Assembly (NCBI RefSeq): GCF_050433125.1
Contig: NZ_JBNPXV010000008.1
Coordinates: 124,001-188,000 of the forward strand
DNA: 64,000 nt
Source: Roseimarinus sediminis
GTDB taxonomy: Bacteria; Bacteroidota; Bacteroidia; Bacteroidales; Prolixibacteraceae
Direction: 5' to 3'
The notes beneath the pieces are model-generated. The model had not been told where the DNA came from. It saw only the letters and a list, made by a program, of their open reading frames with translations, and searched no databases. The position numbers were made by a program, and so were the translations under genes. Within the stretch, counting starts at the first letter, position 1, and each line of letters starts with the position of its first letter. Shown here in pieces: positions 7,623 through 17,082 of this stretch.

Positions 7623-7955
7623 TTATTCCTTGCTTTTTGACTTTGTTTCGCTTTCCGCTTTCTTAATTTCTGCCTTATAGCCCAGCTTATTAAAAGCTTT
7701 AATCAGCTGTTTTTCGGAGGTTTTGTCCTCACGGTAAGTTATTTCACAGGTTTTCTGATCGAGTGAAACCTTTAAATCTTTCACTCCTTTCTCATAGGGA
7801 ATATTGTCTTCTATTTTCTTCACACAGCCATGGCAATCCATGCTTACTTCAAATACGACGGTTTTTTCACTTTTCTTGGTGGCCGCTTCAACTTGTGATA
7901 TTGAAACAAAGAAGAAAAACATTACAAAAGTTGAAAAAATTGCTAAACTTTTCAT
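7623..7955 (-). CDS. Exported heavy-metal-associated (HMA) domain protein
   Basis: The protein has 110 residues. A signal peptide (residues 1-25, FVMFFFFVSISQVEA) is followed by one HMA ferredoxin-like domain at about 32-98 with the metal site MDCHGC (Cys41, Cys44), then a Lys/Glu/Ser-rich tail. HMA domains with CxxC bind Cu(I), Hg(II) or similar soft metals; an exported version suggests a periplasmic metal carrier. It lies 88 nt downstream of a TonB-dependent receptor gene in the same direction and is probably co-transcribed, which suggests the receptor hands a metal to it. The metal identity cannot be read from sequence. Confidence 0.9.
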   Translation of the reverse strand: MKSLAIFSTFVMFFFFVSISQVEAATKKSEKTVVFEVSMDCHGCVKKIEDNIPYEKGVKDLKVSLDQKTCEITYREDKTSEKQLIKAFNKLGYKAEIKKAESETKSKSKE

Positions 7956-8043
7956 CTGTCTTATTTTTTAAAATTATACATAATTCTTTTTAAGGCACTT
8001 ATGGGCCTGCACAAACACAATCCTGCTTAAATCCAATTTATCA

Positions 8044-10245
8044 TTAGTTGTACGAACGAATGGTATAACGCAGTCCCACATACACTTTCCGTCCATGAAC
8101 CGGTCCCCAGGCCATCGAACCATCGAAGTTGTTGCTCCATGGATCATTGGCTGCTATTATTGGCTGTGGAATGGTGAAACTGCCCAGGTTTTCTCCCCCC
8201 AGGTAAAACTCCCACTTTCGGAAGCGCCTGGTAATTTGGGCATTATAAACGGTATAACTTCCATAGGTTTCAGACCACAGCGGATCGTCCTGATCGGGAT
8301 CGGGCATGCGCCCACCTCCGTTAAACTGGCTGGTAAAATCGAACTGCCATTTGTCGAGACGGGTTGCATAACTTAAGCTAACAAGCCCTTTATAGCGGTT
8401 ATTCATGGGGACTTCTCTTAGCCTTCCATCAACTGTTTGCTGCACATCGTTGATCCGATAGGCTGCGTTAAGCGTTAAGCCATCGAGCACTTCATAAATC
8501 AATTCAGCCTGCAGGGCATTTGAAAAGGAGCTACCGTTCAGATTACTAAAATGCACTTCGTACGGACTGCTGTCGACATCACGGATTACCTGATTGATAA
8601 AACGGGTACGATAATAATCAAACATCAGGGTCAGATCACGCCCGGCCAACTGCAGTTCAGCTATCAGGCTTGTACCAAGGTTCACGGCTTCTTCCTGCTG
8701 CAGGTCATCATCGATCACGATGTTTCGTGAACTGGCAAGCAAATAATTATTTTCGGCCAGAGGAACGGCCGTACGGTAACCTTTGCCTGCCGAAGCTCTC
8801 CAGGTAAGCCATGAACTAACATCCCATTTCGCATGCATACGGGGTGTTACAAAGAATCCAAACTGCGAACTGTAATCGGCCCTGAGGCCGGCCAGCAAGT
8901 TAAACCCATTGCGCAAATGATAATTGTATTCATAATAAACACCAGGGACCCACTCACGATGCAGATAATTGGCCTCATCGAGTTGCTCATCAAAGGCATC
9001 GGCTAAAAACGAAACCCCGGTTTTGTAGGTATGCAGATCAGTACCAAAATTGCCCTGATAAATCAGATTGAAGTAGGCATTGTACTGCGAACCATCGTAA
9101 AATTGTTTGCCATAGCTGGCAATTTGCTCATGATAACTACCTGAAAGCTGCATGCCAATGCTCGTTCCAACCCTTGGCAGGAGTACGCCGTTTTTTGCAA
9201 ACAGTTCAATTCGACGGGTTTTAATATCAATGCCATACAAACCTGAACTTAGATCATTAAAGGCTCCTACCTGCCCCGACTGCCTGTGTTCATTCAGTAA
9301 TTTAACACCCAATTGACGATCTCCGCCATCGGGAGTTGTCTGATACCAGCGGTTCATCAGGTTAATTTGCTGAATATGGGGCATGTCGAGAAAGTGGTCA
9401 CCGTTATCATCAATTTCAAGACGATGATTCTCGGCATGTAATAAGAAAGTGGTGGCCAGACTATCGTTGAACCGGTAGGTATAGTTCAAATTGGCTTCAC
9501 TTTTCAGCGCATCATTACCATAAAGGTTTACATGAAGAATTTCGTCGCCAAGAGGTTTCTTGAATTCTACATTAATTTGCCCCGAAATGGCTTCATAGCC
9601 ATTTAGTACCGACGAAGTACCCTTTGATATCTGGATCGACTCCATCCAGGGCCCTGGGACATAGCCCAGACCGTAAGGTGCAGCCATTCCCCTAACCGAA
9701 GGCATATTTTCGGCGATGGTTTGCACATAAATACCCGAAAGACCCAACATTTTAATTTGCTTGGCACCGGTAACCGCATCGGTAAAACTCACATCGACCG
9801 AGGCATTGGTTTCAAAACTCTCAGAAAGATTACAGCATGCGGCTTTCTGCAGCTCCGATGCCGTAACCTTTGTGCTTTGCACTGCATCCATGGTCGAAAG
9901 GTACTGGCCTTTCTGCCGCTCTCGTATCAGCACTTCACCCAGTTCGCTTTGCTTTTCAAGATAAACCGTAATCAGGTCCTCCTGATCAGCAATCTGAATG
10001 GTGTCGGGATGATAACCTACAAAGGATACTACCAGCGGATGAGCTCCGTGATGATGCACATCGATACTAAAACTTCCATTTTCATCGGTAGTGGTGCCAT
10101 GCGTCGTTTCGGCCCAATATACATTGGCCCCAACAAGCGGCGCATCGTTTTGCTCCTTGTCGCGTACCACGCCTTTTAACTCATCACCGGCAGCCGGTAT
10201 GGATAGTATACCCAACAAAAGCAGGGTAAAAAAACAAAATCTCAT
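8044..10245 (-). CDS. TonB-dependent outer-membrane receptor, metal-linked type
   Basis: The protein has 733 residues from the ATG complement at 10243-10245, chosen because it opens a signal peptide (MRFCFFTLLLLGILSIPAAG); an in-frame ATG lies 9 codons upstream. A carboxypeptidase-regulatory-like beta-sandwich spans about 23-110 (GTTTDENGSFSI). The plug spans about 125-230 with the motif AACCNLSESFETN and GAKQIKMLGLSGIYVQ, and the rest is a 22-strand barrel ending in an aromatic-rich strand. The CCNLSESFETN plug form is common in Bacteroidota receptors that neighbour HMA-domain and metal-resistance genes. Here the HMA gene is downstream and a Cys/His-rich gene upstream, so uptake of a soft metal or metal chelate is the best inference. 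Confidence 0.92.
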   Translation of the reverse strand: MRFCFFTLLLLGILSIPAAGDELKGVVRDKEQNDAPLVGANVYWAETTHGTTTDENGSFSIDVHHHGAHPLVVSFVGYHPDTIQIADQEDLITVYLEKQSELGEVLIRERQKGQYLSTMDAVQSTKVTASELQKAACCNLSESFETNASVDVSFTDAVTGAKQIKMLGLSGIYVQTIAENMPSVRGMAAPYGLGYVPGPWMESIQISKGTSSVLNGYEAISGQINVEFKKPLGDEILHVNLYGNDALKSEANLNYTYRFNDSLATTFLLHAENHRLEIDDNGDHFLDMPHIQQINLMNRWYQTTPDGGDRQLGVKLLNEHRQSGQVGAFNDLSSGLYGIDIKTRRIELFAKNGVLLPRVGTSIGMQLSGSYHEQIASYGKQFYDGSQYNAYFNLIYQGNFGTDLHTYKTGVSFLADAFDEQLDEANYLHREWVPGVYYEYNYHLRNGFNLLAGLRADYSSQFGFFVTPRMHAKWDVSSWLTWRASAGKGYRTAVPLAENNYLLASSRNIVIDDDLQQEEAVNLGTSLIAELQLAGRDLTLMFDYYRTRFINQVIRDVDSSPYEVHFSNLNGSSFSNALQAELIYEVLDGLTLNAAYRINDVQQTVDGRLREVPMNNRYKGLVSLSYATRLDKWQFDFTSQFNGGGRMPDPDQDDPLWSETYGSYTVYNAQITRRFRKWEFYLGGENLGSFTIPQPIIAANDPWSNNFDGSMAWGPVHGRKVYVGLRYTIRSYN

Positions 10246-10309
10246 AATTAAATTGAAATAAGAATTCGACAACTATTTATTACAAATCAATAAGTACAAT
10301 TGTCGGTAT

Positions 10310-10750
10310 TCAAATCCGCAGAATGCAAATCCTTGCCAATACAGCACGGCCCGTATCGGCAGAAAGAAACTGGAAAAGATCAATTTTATCTATAGAAAAC
10401 TCGCTTATGAATTCAGGCAGCAGATGACAAACAAACAAGGCAATTACAGGCGTTGACAAATTTACCTTCTGGCTTTTGGCTTTGAGTGAATCGACATCCA
10501 GTTTTGCATAAAAAGTAGTGCTGTGATGATGATCGGCCTGATGACTCATATCGTTGGTACAACATGAATCGGCGGTGCTTTCAGTACAACACAAACACTC
10601 ATCACTCTTTTCTTCTTCAGCAATAGTAATAGAAGTGGAAACCACATTGCATACATCACACAAGGTTTCAACAACATTAAATCCTATACTTGAGAACAGG
10701 ATCAACATGGCCATGTATGCTGCAACGATGTATTTGTATTTCAACTTCAT
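10310..10750 (-). CDS. Small Cys/His-rich membrane protein of metal cluster
   Basis: The protein has 146 residues from the ATG complement at 10748-10750. A hydrophobic N-terminal segment (YIVAAYMAMLILFSSIGF) is followed by an exported Cys-rich region (LCDVCN, CLCCTESTADSCC) and a His cluster (HQADHHHS) at about residues 42-85, then a second hydrophobic stretch near 105-120. It resembles the small Bacteroidota Cys/His proteins found beside TonB receptors and HMA proteins. Metal binding in the periplasm is likely but not proven. It is the first gene of a probable three-gene operon with the receptor and the HMA protein. Confidence 0.65.
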   Translation of the reverse strand: MKLKYKYIVAAYMAMLILFSSIGFNVVETLCDVCNVVSTSITIAEEEKSDECLCCTESTADSCCTNDMSHQADHHHSTTFYAKLDVDSLKAKSQKVNLSTPVIALFVCHLLPEFISEFSIDKIDLFQFLSADTGRAVLARICILRI

Positions 10751-11175
10751 TAATACCATTAACAATTCATTTCAGAGATGCAAAAATGGAGGTTTTAATT
10801 CAATTTTCAAAATCGATCAGTCAGACGAATAAGATGGTCGTGCTAATATTTCAAAACTGTTTAAGAAATTCATTCCCTTGTAACTTCTCACTACCATTCA
10901 TCGTCCTAGCAGTATTGTGCAACGTTTAAAAATCTGTAGGAAAGAAATCTCAAACAACTTTCAAAACACTGATTTACAATATTAATTGTGCACGATTATT
11001 GTAGTCTGAAATAGTTAAAAAAATAAAAAACGTAATAAATGAGTGAATACGGTACTAATCGGACAAAGCAGTTAATTACCGATAAAAATCAACCGTTCAT
11101 CTATAATAAAGGTAATTTCTGAAACGATAGCCTCACATTTGATACCAATTTCCAAAGCAAACTAGAAGAATAGCC
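10751..11175. other. AT-rich divergent intergenic region
   Basis: These 425 nt separate the metal cluster (minus) from the exporter operon (plus). No open frame with a credible translation was found. It must contain two divergent promoters. Only imperfect -7 candidates were seen: CATTTTTG on the minus strand near 10780 and CACATTTG on the plus strand near 11130. No clear operator or hairpin was recognised. Confidence 0.5.
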
Positions 11176-11901
11176 ATGATAACACTTACAAACATTCACA
11201 AATCGTATCACACGGGATCGAACAACCTGCATGTACTTAAAGGAATCAATCTCGAAATCAACTCCGGAGAGTTTGTTTCCATAATGGGCTCCTCGGGTTC
11301 AGGAAAATCGACCCTGCTCAACATCCTTGGCATACTCGACAACTACGACCAGGGAGCCTATCATCTCGATGGGCAGCTGATCAGTAACATGAGTGAAAAA
11401 AATGCGGCCAAATACCGCAACGAAACGCTGGGTTTCATTTTTCAGTCTTTTAATTTAATTTCCTTCAAGAATGCGATGGAAAATGTTGCACTTCCACTTT
11501 ATTATCAGGGCGTAAGCCGGAAAAAACGCAATGCCATCGCCCTGGAGTATCTCGACAAACTGGGTCTGAAGCCCTGGGCCGATCATATGCCCAATGAGCT
11601 TTCGGGGGGGCAAAAGCAACGGGTGGCCATTGCGCGAGCCCTGATCTCTCAGCCCAAGGTAATTCTGGCCGACGAACCTACCGGAGCACTCGACACCCAA
11701 ACCTCGTATGAAGTGATGGAAATACTCAAGGCCATTCACAAGGATGGCATTACCATCATTATTGTTACTCACGAACACGACATTGCAGCCATGACCGACA
11801 AAATTATCAAGCTGCGCGACGGCAACATTGGCGACATGATTATCAATGGCGATTTGGCCAGTTTCAAGGCCAACTACGCAAAAGACCCACAAACTGTATA
11901 G
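11176..11901 (+). CDS. ABC transporter ATPase, MacB/LolD class
   Basis: The protein has 241 residues and is a single nucleotide-binding domain. Walker A is GSSGSGKST (residues 38-46), the signature LSGGQKQR lies near 142, and Walker B is VILADEPTGALD near 161-172. The MacB/LolD-type sequence SFNLISFKNAMENVALPLYY marks the family that works by mechanotransmission and does not move substrate through the membrane. It is the first gene of a five-gene operon, with the next gene starting 2 nt after its stop. It probably powers both permeases that follow. Confidence 0.95.
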   Translation: MITLTNIHKSYHTGSNNLHVLKGINLEINSGEFVSIMGSSGSGKSTLLNILGILDNYDQGAYHLDGQLISNMSEKNAAKYRNETLGFIFQSFNLISFKNAMENVALPLYYQGVSRKKRNAIALEYLDKLGLKPWADHMPNELSGGQKQRVAIARALISQPKVILADEPTGALDTQTSYEVMEILKAIHKDGITIIIVTHEHDIAAMTDKIIKLRDGNIGDMIINGDLASFKANYAKDPQTV

Positions 11902-11903
11902 CT

Positions 11904-13172
11904 ATGTTCGATATTGACAAATGGCAGGAAATCCTGAGTACGATCAAGAAGAATAAGCTGCGTACTTTTCTCACCGGCTTTGCCGTTGCCTGGGGAATTT
12001 TTATGCTGATGGTTTTACTGGGAGCAGGTAACGGTTTAAGCAACGGCGTTGGTTCGAACTTCGAAGGCAATGCACTCAATGCCATGTGGATTTGGAGCAG
12101 GGAAACAAGTATGCCGCATGCCGGATTTCAATCAGGCAGGCGCATCCAGTTCACCATGGACGACTACGAAGCCATCAGCGAAATGGACAAGATCGACAAA
12201 ATATCGGCCCGTTACTGGATTGGCGATCGCACGTATTCTTTTAACAATGAATACGGAAACTACAACACCCAGTCGTGTCACCCCGATTTTATGGATATTG
12301 AAAAATTTGAAATCACAAGCGGCCGGTTTATCAACGACATCGACATGAAATACAACCGGAAGGTGATGGTAATTGGTGAAGACATTCGCGAAGCCCTTTT
12401 CAAGCACGTCGATCCCATCGGGCAAATACTTAAGGTGGGGAATGTTCCCTTTAAAGTGGTAGGTGTTTACAATGAACTTGATCCCCGTGAAGGAACCCGC
12501 CAGGGATTGATTCCGATTTCGACTGCACAAACGCTTTTTAATGCAGGGAACCACATTCACAACCTGGCACTTACCACCGTCGATGTTTCAAAAGCTGAAA
12601 GTGAAGGCATTGAAGAAGCAATTCGTTTGTTGCTGGCCAAAAATCACAAGTTCAACCCCGACGACCAGCGAGCCATCGGCATCTACAATTCGCTTGAAAA
12701 CTACATCGAAACCATGAAAATATTCAGCGCCATTAAAATGTTTGTCTGGCTTATTGGTATCGGTACCCTCATTGCCGGTATTGTAGGCGTTAGCAACATC
12801 ATGCTGATTGTGGTGAAGGAACGAACCAAGGAAATTGGTATTCGAAAAGCACTGGGAGCCACGCCGGGATCAATTATTGGCCTGGTACTGCTCGAATCGA
12901 TACTGATAACAGCCCTTGCAGGATATGTTGGAATGTTTCTTGGAATCAGCCTGATGGAAGGCGTCAATTTCATGATGGAACAGCAAGCCAATGCCCAGGT
13001 GGGAGCCAGTGGCGACCAGGGAGAAATGCGCATGTTCCTGAATCCGACCGTTGATCTGCGCATTGCAGTAAGTGCCATGCTGCTGCTGGTATCGGCCGGA
13101 GCCCTTGCAGGTTACATCCCGGCCAAAAGAGCCTCAAAAGTAAAACCAATCGAAGCATTACACGACGAATAA
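11904..13172 (+). CDS. MacB/FtsX-type ABC permease 1
   Basis: The protein has 422 residues and the MacB topology. One helix (about 20-42, FLTGFAVAWGIFMLMVLLGAG) is followed by a large periplasmic MacB_PCD domain (about 45-275). Three C-terminal helices follow, with GVSNIMLIVVKERTKEIGIRKALGATP between the first two and the family ending GYIPAKRASKVKPIEALHDE. It lacks a fused ATPase, which is supplied by the preceding gene. It is about 40 percent alike by eye to the next gene and is a probable heterodimer partner. The substrate is unknown. Confidence 0.94.
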   Translation: MFDIDKWQEILSTIKKNKLRTFLTGFAVAWGIFMLMVLLGAGNGLSNGVGSNFEGNALNAMWIWSRETSMPHAGFQSGRRIQFTMDDYEAISEMDKIDKISARYWIGDRTYSFNNEYGNYNTQSCHPDFMDIEKFEITSGRFINDIDMKYNRKVMVIGEDIREALFKHVDPIGQILKVGNVPFKVVGVYNELDPREGTRQGLIPISTAQTLFNAGNHIHNLALTTVDVSKAESEGIEEAIRLLLAKNHKFNPDDQRAIGIYNSLENYIETMKIFSAIKMFVWLIGIGTLIAGIVGVSNIMLIVVKERTKEIGIRKALGATPGSIIGLVLLESILITALAGYVGMFLGISLMEGVNFMMEQQANAQVGASGDQGEMRMFLNPTVDLRIAVSAMLLLVSAGALAGYIPAKRASKVKPIEALHDE

Positions 13173-13182
13173 AATTATAGCC

Positions 13183-14451
13183 ATGTTTGATATAGATCGT
13201 TGGAAAGAAATTATAAGCGCACTGAAGAAAAACCGACTCAGAAGCTTTCTCACCGCATTCGGTGTATTTTGGGGCATCTTCATGCTCATTATAATGGCCG
13301 GAGCCGGGAAAGGACTCGAAAACGGAATCACCGAAGGCGTAGGTCAGGTGGCCACCAATTCCTTCTTTATGTGGACCCAGCGTACGGGCGAACCCTACAA
13401 GGGGCTGCGCCGGGGCCGTTGGTGGAGCTACGAGAATGAAGATGTTGAATTCATTCGGAAACACATTCCTGAAGCCGACATTGTGGCACCGCGACTTTTT
13501 GCCGGCGGAGGTGGTGGAAACAACACCGTCAGGGAAGATAAAACAGCCTCGTTTTACATCAAAGGCGATTATCCCGAATGGAACGACATCGACCCCGGAA
13601 CTATGCTCAAGGGCCGTTGGCTCAATGAAGTTGATATTCTTCAAAAAAGAAAAATCTGCGTCATTGGCACCAAGGTGTATGAAGAAATGTTTGCAAAAGA
13701 CGAAGACCCACTGGGCGAGTACCTGCGCATTAACGGAGTTTATTACCAGGTAGTCGGGGTTGTTGAACCAATTTCGGGAATCAACATCAATGGACGCACG
13801 GAGGAAAGCATTTTCATGCCCTTCAGCACCATGCAGGTTGCCTACAACTACGGAAACGATGTTCACATTATGGGTATAACAGCTGCCGAAGGGTACAGTG
13901 CAACCCAGGTTGAACAAATCGTAATGGACGCCATGAAACAGCGACACAAAATTGCCCCCAACGATGTTCAGGCCATTGGCCACATCAACCTGGAGAAGCA
14001 GTTCAAACAGTTCAGTTCACTGTTTATGGGGATTCAAATTCTGACATGGATTGTAGGAATCGGAACCTTGCTGGCCGGAGTTATCGGAGTAAGCAACATC
14101 ATGCTGGTAATTATTAAGGAAAGAACCCAGGAAATTGGCGTAATGAGAGCCATTGGAGCCACCCCACGCAAAGTGATCGGGCAAATTATCCTCGAAAGTG
14201 TTTTCCTGACTACTGCCGCCGGATACCTCGGATTATTTATGGGAATTCTCCTACTCGAAGGTTTCAATTATGCCCTCGAAATGGCAGCCGCAAGCGGAGC
14301 CGAAGGAGTTTTTATTAAGAACCCCGAAATCAACCTTTCGGTAGCCATCGCCTGTCTTACCGTACTCATCGTATCGGGGGCTGTTGCGGGCTACATTCCA
14401 GCAAGAAAGGCCGTACAAATAAAGCCCATTGATGCACTCAGGGCCGAATAA
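13183..14451 (+). CDS. MacB/FtsX-type ABC permease 2
   Basis: The protein has 422 residues, the same length and layout as the preceding permease: N-terminal helix (FLTAFGVFWGIFMLIIMAGAGKG), periplasmic domain, then GVSNIMLVIIKERTQEIGVMRAIGATP and the ending GYIPARKAVQIKPIDALRAE. The periplasmic domain has a Gly-rich loop (GGGGGNN) not seen in permease 1, so the two have diverged. The start codon is 10 nt after the permease 1 stop. The pair most likely arose by tandem duplication and forms an asymmetric channel-less pump. Confidence 0.94.
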   Translation: MFDIDRWKEIISALKKNRLRSFLTAFGVFWGIFMLIIMAGAGKGLENGITEGVGQVATNSFFMWTQRTGEPYKGLRRGRWWSYENEDVEFIRKHIPEADIVAPRLFAGGGGGNNTVREDKTASFYIKGDYPEWNDIDPGTMLKGRWLNEVDILQKRKICVIGTKVYEEMFAKDEDPLGEYLRINGVYYQVVGVVEPISGININGRTEESIFMPFSTMQVAYNYGNDVHIMGITAAEGYSATQVEQIVMDAMKQRHKIAPNDVQAIGHINLEKQFKQFSSLFMGIQILTWIVGIGTLLAGVIGVSNIMLVIIKERTQEIGVMRAIGATPRKVIGQIILESVFLTTAAGYLGLFMGILLLEGFNYALEMAAASGAEGVFIKNPEINLSVAIACLTVLIVSGAVAGYIPARKAVQIKPIDALRAE

Positions 14452-14499
14452 AACAACAATGAATCGAAAAAATAATTAATAAAACTAAATAGAATAGTC

Positions 14500-15633
14500 A
14501 TGAAAAAGTTTTTTAGAATTTCAGGAATCGTACTACTGATCGCAGTATTCCTGGGTACGTTTTACTTTCTCTACACCAAATCGAAAAACAAACCGGTGGT
14601 ATTTAAAACCCAGACACCCAAGGTAGAAACCATTACCAAAAAAACAGTGGCTACAGGGTCGGTTGTTCCACGAAAAGAAATTGAAATCAAACCACAGGTA
14701 TCGGGAATTATTGAAGAAGTTTATCTCGAAGCTGGTCAGATGGTGAAAACCGGTGACATCATTGCCAAGGTAAAAATCATCCCCGACATGGTCACCCTCA
14801 ACAATGCCGAATCGAGGGTAAACCGTGCACAACTCAATTACGAAGATGCTAAAATCGATTACGAACGTCAGCATGAATTATTTGAGAAAAAAGTCATTCC
14901 ATTTGAAGAATACCAAAAAGCTCAGCTTGCCTTTAACACGGCACGCGAAGAGCTCTCGTCAGCCGAGAACAATCTCGAGCTGATCAAAAAAGGGGTGACC
15001 AAAAAATCGGAAAAAACCACCAACACGCTCATTCGTTCAACCATCAACGGCATGCTGCTCGACGTTCCGGTTGAAGTAGGCAACTCGGTCATTCAGGCCA
15101 ATACCTTTAATGCCGGAACCACCATTGCCATAGTAGCCGATATGACCGACATGGTATTCGAAGGAAAAGTTGACGAAACCGAAGTAGGCAAAATCAGGGA
15201 AGGAATGAACATCATCCTTACCATTGGCGCCATCGAAAACGAAACCTACGATGCCATTTTACGCTATCTTTCTCCTAAGGGAGTAGAAGAAAACGGAGCC
15301 ATACAATTCGAAATTAAGGCCGATGTCAACCTCAAGGAAGGTCAGTTTATCAGAGCTGGTTACAGTGCCAATGCAAGTATCGTACTCGAAGAGCGCGACA
15401 GTGTAATGGTAATTCCCGAAGCCCTGTTAAAGTTTGAAAACGATTCATCGTTTGTCGAAGTCGAAACCGATTCTCAGGTATTTGAAAAACGCTTTGTTCA
15501 GGTAGGTCTTTCCGATGGAATAAACATTGAAGTACTCGAAGGACTCGAATTTGAAGACAAAATTAAAGGGGAAAAAATCGACCCTAAGGAACTGAAAAAA
15601 CAAAAAGCAGAATCGGCCGGGGCTGATGCCTAA
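14500..15633 (+). CDS. MacA-like periplasmic adaptor (HlyD/RND family)
   Basis: The protein has 377 residues. An N-terminal membrane anchor (6-24, ISGIVLLIAVFLGTFYFLY) is followed by a lipoyl-type half motif (IKPQVSGIIEEVYLEAGQMVKTGDIIAKV). A helical hairpin follows at about 100-170 (LNNAESRVNRAQLNYEDAKIDYERQ), then the second lipoyl half and beta-barrel/membrane-proximal domains. Such adaptors bridge the inner-membrane pump and a TolC channel. The gene lies between the permeases and the TolC gene, 48 nt after the former and 28 nt before the latter. Confidence 0.94.
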   Translation: MKKFFRISGIVLLIAVFLGTFYFLYTKSKNKPVVFKTQTPKVETITKKTVATGSVVPRKEIEIKPQVSGIIEEVYLEAGQMVKTGDIIAKVKIIPDMVTLNNAESRVNRAQLNYEDAKIDYERQHELFEKKVIPFEEYQKAQLAFNTAREELSSAENNLELIKKGVTKKSEKTTNTLIRSTINGMLLDVPVEVGNSVIQANTFNAGTTIAIVADMTDMVFEGKVDETEVGKIREGMNIILTIGAIENETYDAILRYLSPKGVEENGAIQFEIKADVNLKEGQFIRAGYSANASIVLEERDSVMVIPEALLKFENDSSFVEVETDSQVFEKRFVQVGLSDGINIEVLEGLEFEDKIKGEKIDPKELKKQKAESAGADA

Positions 15634-15661
15634 AACCGACTTTGCCTAAAAAGCTGAAAAA

Positions 15662-16975
15662 ATGAAGAAAATCATTCTACTCATCATACTGTTTGCCCTG
15701 TTTACAACAACAAGGGCACAGGAACAATGGACACTTGAACGGTGTATCGAATATGCGCTGACCAACAACATCATGATCAAGCAGTACGAAATCAATTCGC
15801 GCTACCAGGAAAATGAGTTTAAGCAGGCCCGCTACAATCGTCTGCCCAACCTGAATGGCAGCCTTTCACAGGGCATCAACTTTGGACGCTCAGAAACCCA
15901 GGCAGGCACCTACGACAATATCACACAGGGCAACACCAGTGCAGGTATTAATACCAATGTGCTCATCTGGCGGGGTGGTACTTTAAACAATACCATCAAA
16001 CAAAACGAGTTGGACCTGAAATCGAGCATCGAGAACCTGCAAAAAGCCAAGGATGATATCATGCTGAGCATTGCCTCGGAATACCTCAACATTTTATTTG
16101 CCACAGAGCTGGTCAAAGTAGCCGAATCGCAGCTTGAACAGACCATGAAGCAAATTGAACGCACAAAAAAGCTGGTCGAGGCCGGAAAGATTGCCGAAGG
16201 AGCCTTGCTTGAAGTACAATCGCAGCTTGCCCGTGAATCGCTCGATGTGGTGAACAGGAAGAATAACCTGCAGATTGCCACACTGAACCTGGCCCAATTG
16301 CTTGAACTCGAAGATTATTCGACTTTCAACATTGCAGTACCTGAAATTCCTGAACTAAAAGCCCAAATTACCCTGATGAATGCCAGGCTGGTATTTGACA
16401 AGGCGGTTGAGGTTCGCCCCGAAATTAAAAGTGCCGAGTATCAGTTGAAAAGTTCCGAAGTACAACTCGATATTGCCAAAGGTGGCAAAATGCCAACCCT
16501 TTCGGCTTATGCAGGCATTTCGAACAACTATTTTGCATCAGAATTCTCTCCAGCCTTTGCCGATCAGCTTGAAAACAACCTGAGCGAGAATGTAGGAGTC
16601 AACCTGAGCGTACCCATTTTTAGCCGTTATCAGAATAAAACCAATGTAGAGAATTCGAAATTGCAGATTCTGAACAGTGAGCTGGAACTCGAAAGTGCCA
16701 AAAAGCAGTTACGTAAACAAATCGAACAGGCTTATGTAAATGCACTGGCTGCACTTGAGCGCTACAATGCCAACAAGGTGGCGGTAAAGTCGATGCAGGA
16801 ATCGTTTCGTTACATTGAAGAAAAATTCAATGTAGGGCGTGTAAATTCAGTTGAATACAACGATGCCAAAACCAATCTGGCCATCGCCGAATCGAACCTT
16901 ATTCAAGCCAAATATGACTTTATTTTCCGTTCAAAAATTCTTGATTTTTATAACGGCATACCCATTCAGCTATAA
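15662..16975 (+). CDS. TolC-family outer-membrane efflux protein
   Basis: The protein has 437 residues. A signal peptide (1-19, ending TTTRAQ) is followed by two outer-membrane efflux repeats: WTLERCIEYALTNNI at the start of the first and VRPEIKSAEYQLKSSEVQLDIAKGGKMPTLSAYAG in the middle. Long coiled coils match the alpha-barrel of TolC. It is the last gene of the exporter operon and is followed by a strong bidirectional hairpin. With the upstream genes it makes a complete tripartite MacAB-TolC-like system for export from the periplasm. The cargo (lipid, peptide or antibiotic) is unknown. Confidence 0.94.
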   Translation: MKKIILLIILFALFTTTRAQEQWTLERCIEYALTNNIMIKQYEINSRYQENEFKQARYNRLPNLNGSLSQGINFGRSETQAGTYDNITQGNTSAGINTNVLIWRGGTLNNTIKQNELDLKSSIENLQKAKDDIMLSIASEYLNILFATELVKVAESQLEQTMKQIERTKKLVEAGKIAEGALLEVQSQLARESLDVVNRKNNLQIATLNLAQLLELEDYSTFNIAVPEIPELKAQITLMNARLVFDKAVEVRPEIKSAEYQLKSSEVQLDIAKGGKMPTLSAYAGISNNYFASEFSPAFADQLENNLSENVGVNLSVPIFSRYQNKTNVENSKLQILNSELELESAKKQLRKQIEQAYVNALAALERYNANKVAVKSMQESFRYIEEKFNVGRVNSVEYNDAKTNLAIAESNLIQAKYDFIFRSKILDFYNGIPIQL

Positions 16976-17027
16976 GCTAAAAAGGAATTTTTCACTACAC
17001 ATTATTTTATATTTATTCAACAATGAA

Positions 17028-17059
17028 AAGAGCCATCCGTCAGTTGACGAATGGCTCTT
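17028..17059. terminator. Bidirectional terminator between tolC-like gene and nqrF
   Basis: AAGAGCCATCCGTC at 17028-17041 pairs with GACGAATGGCTCTT at 17046-17059 (one G-U pair, short loop), followed by CTATTTTTAAT on the plus strand. It sits between convergent operons. Confidence 0.85.
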
Positions 17060-17082
17060 CTATTTTTAATAAAAACAAGTAC

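Noticed and set aside
12970..13983. 337-residue minus-strand open frame
   Set aside because: It is fully antisense to the two permease genes, which have clear MacB motifs; the antisense translation has no recognisable domain.
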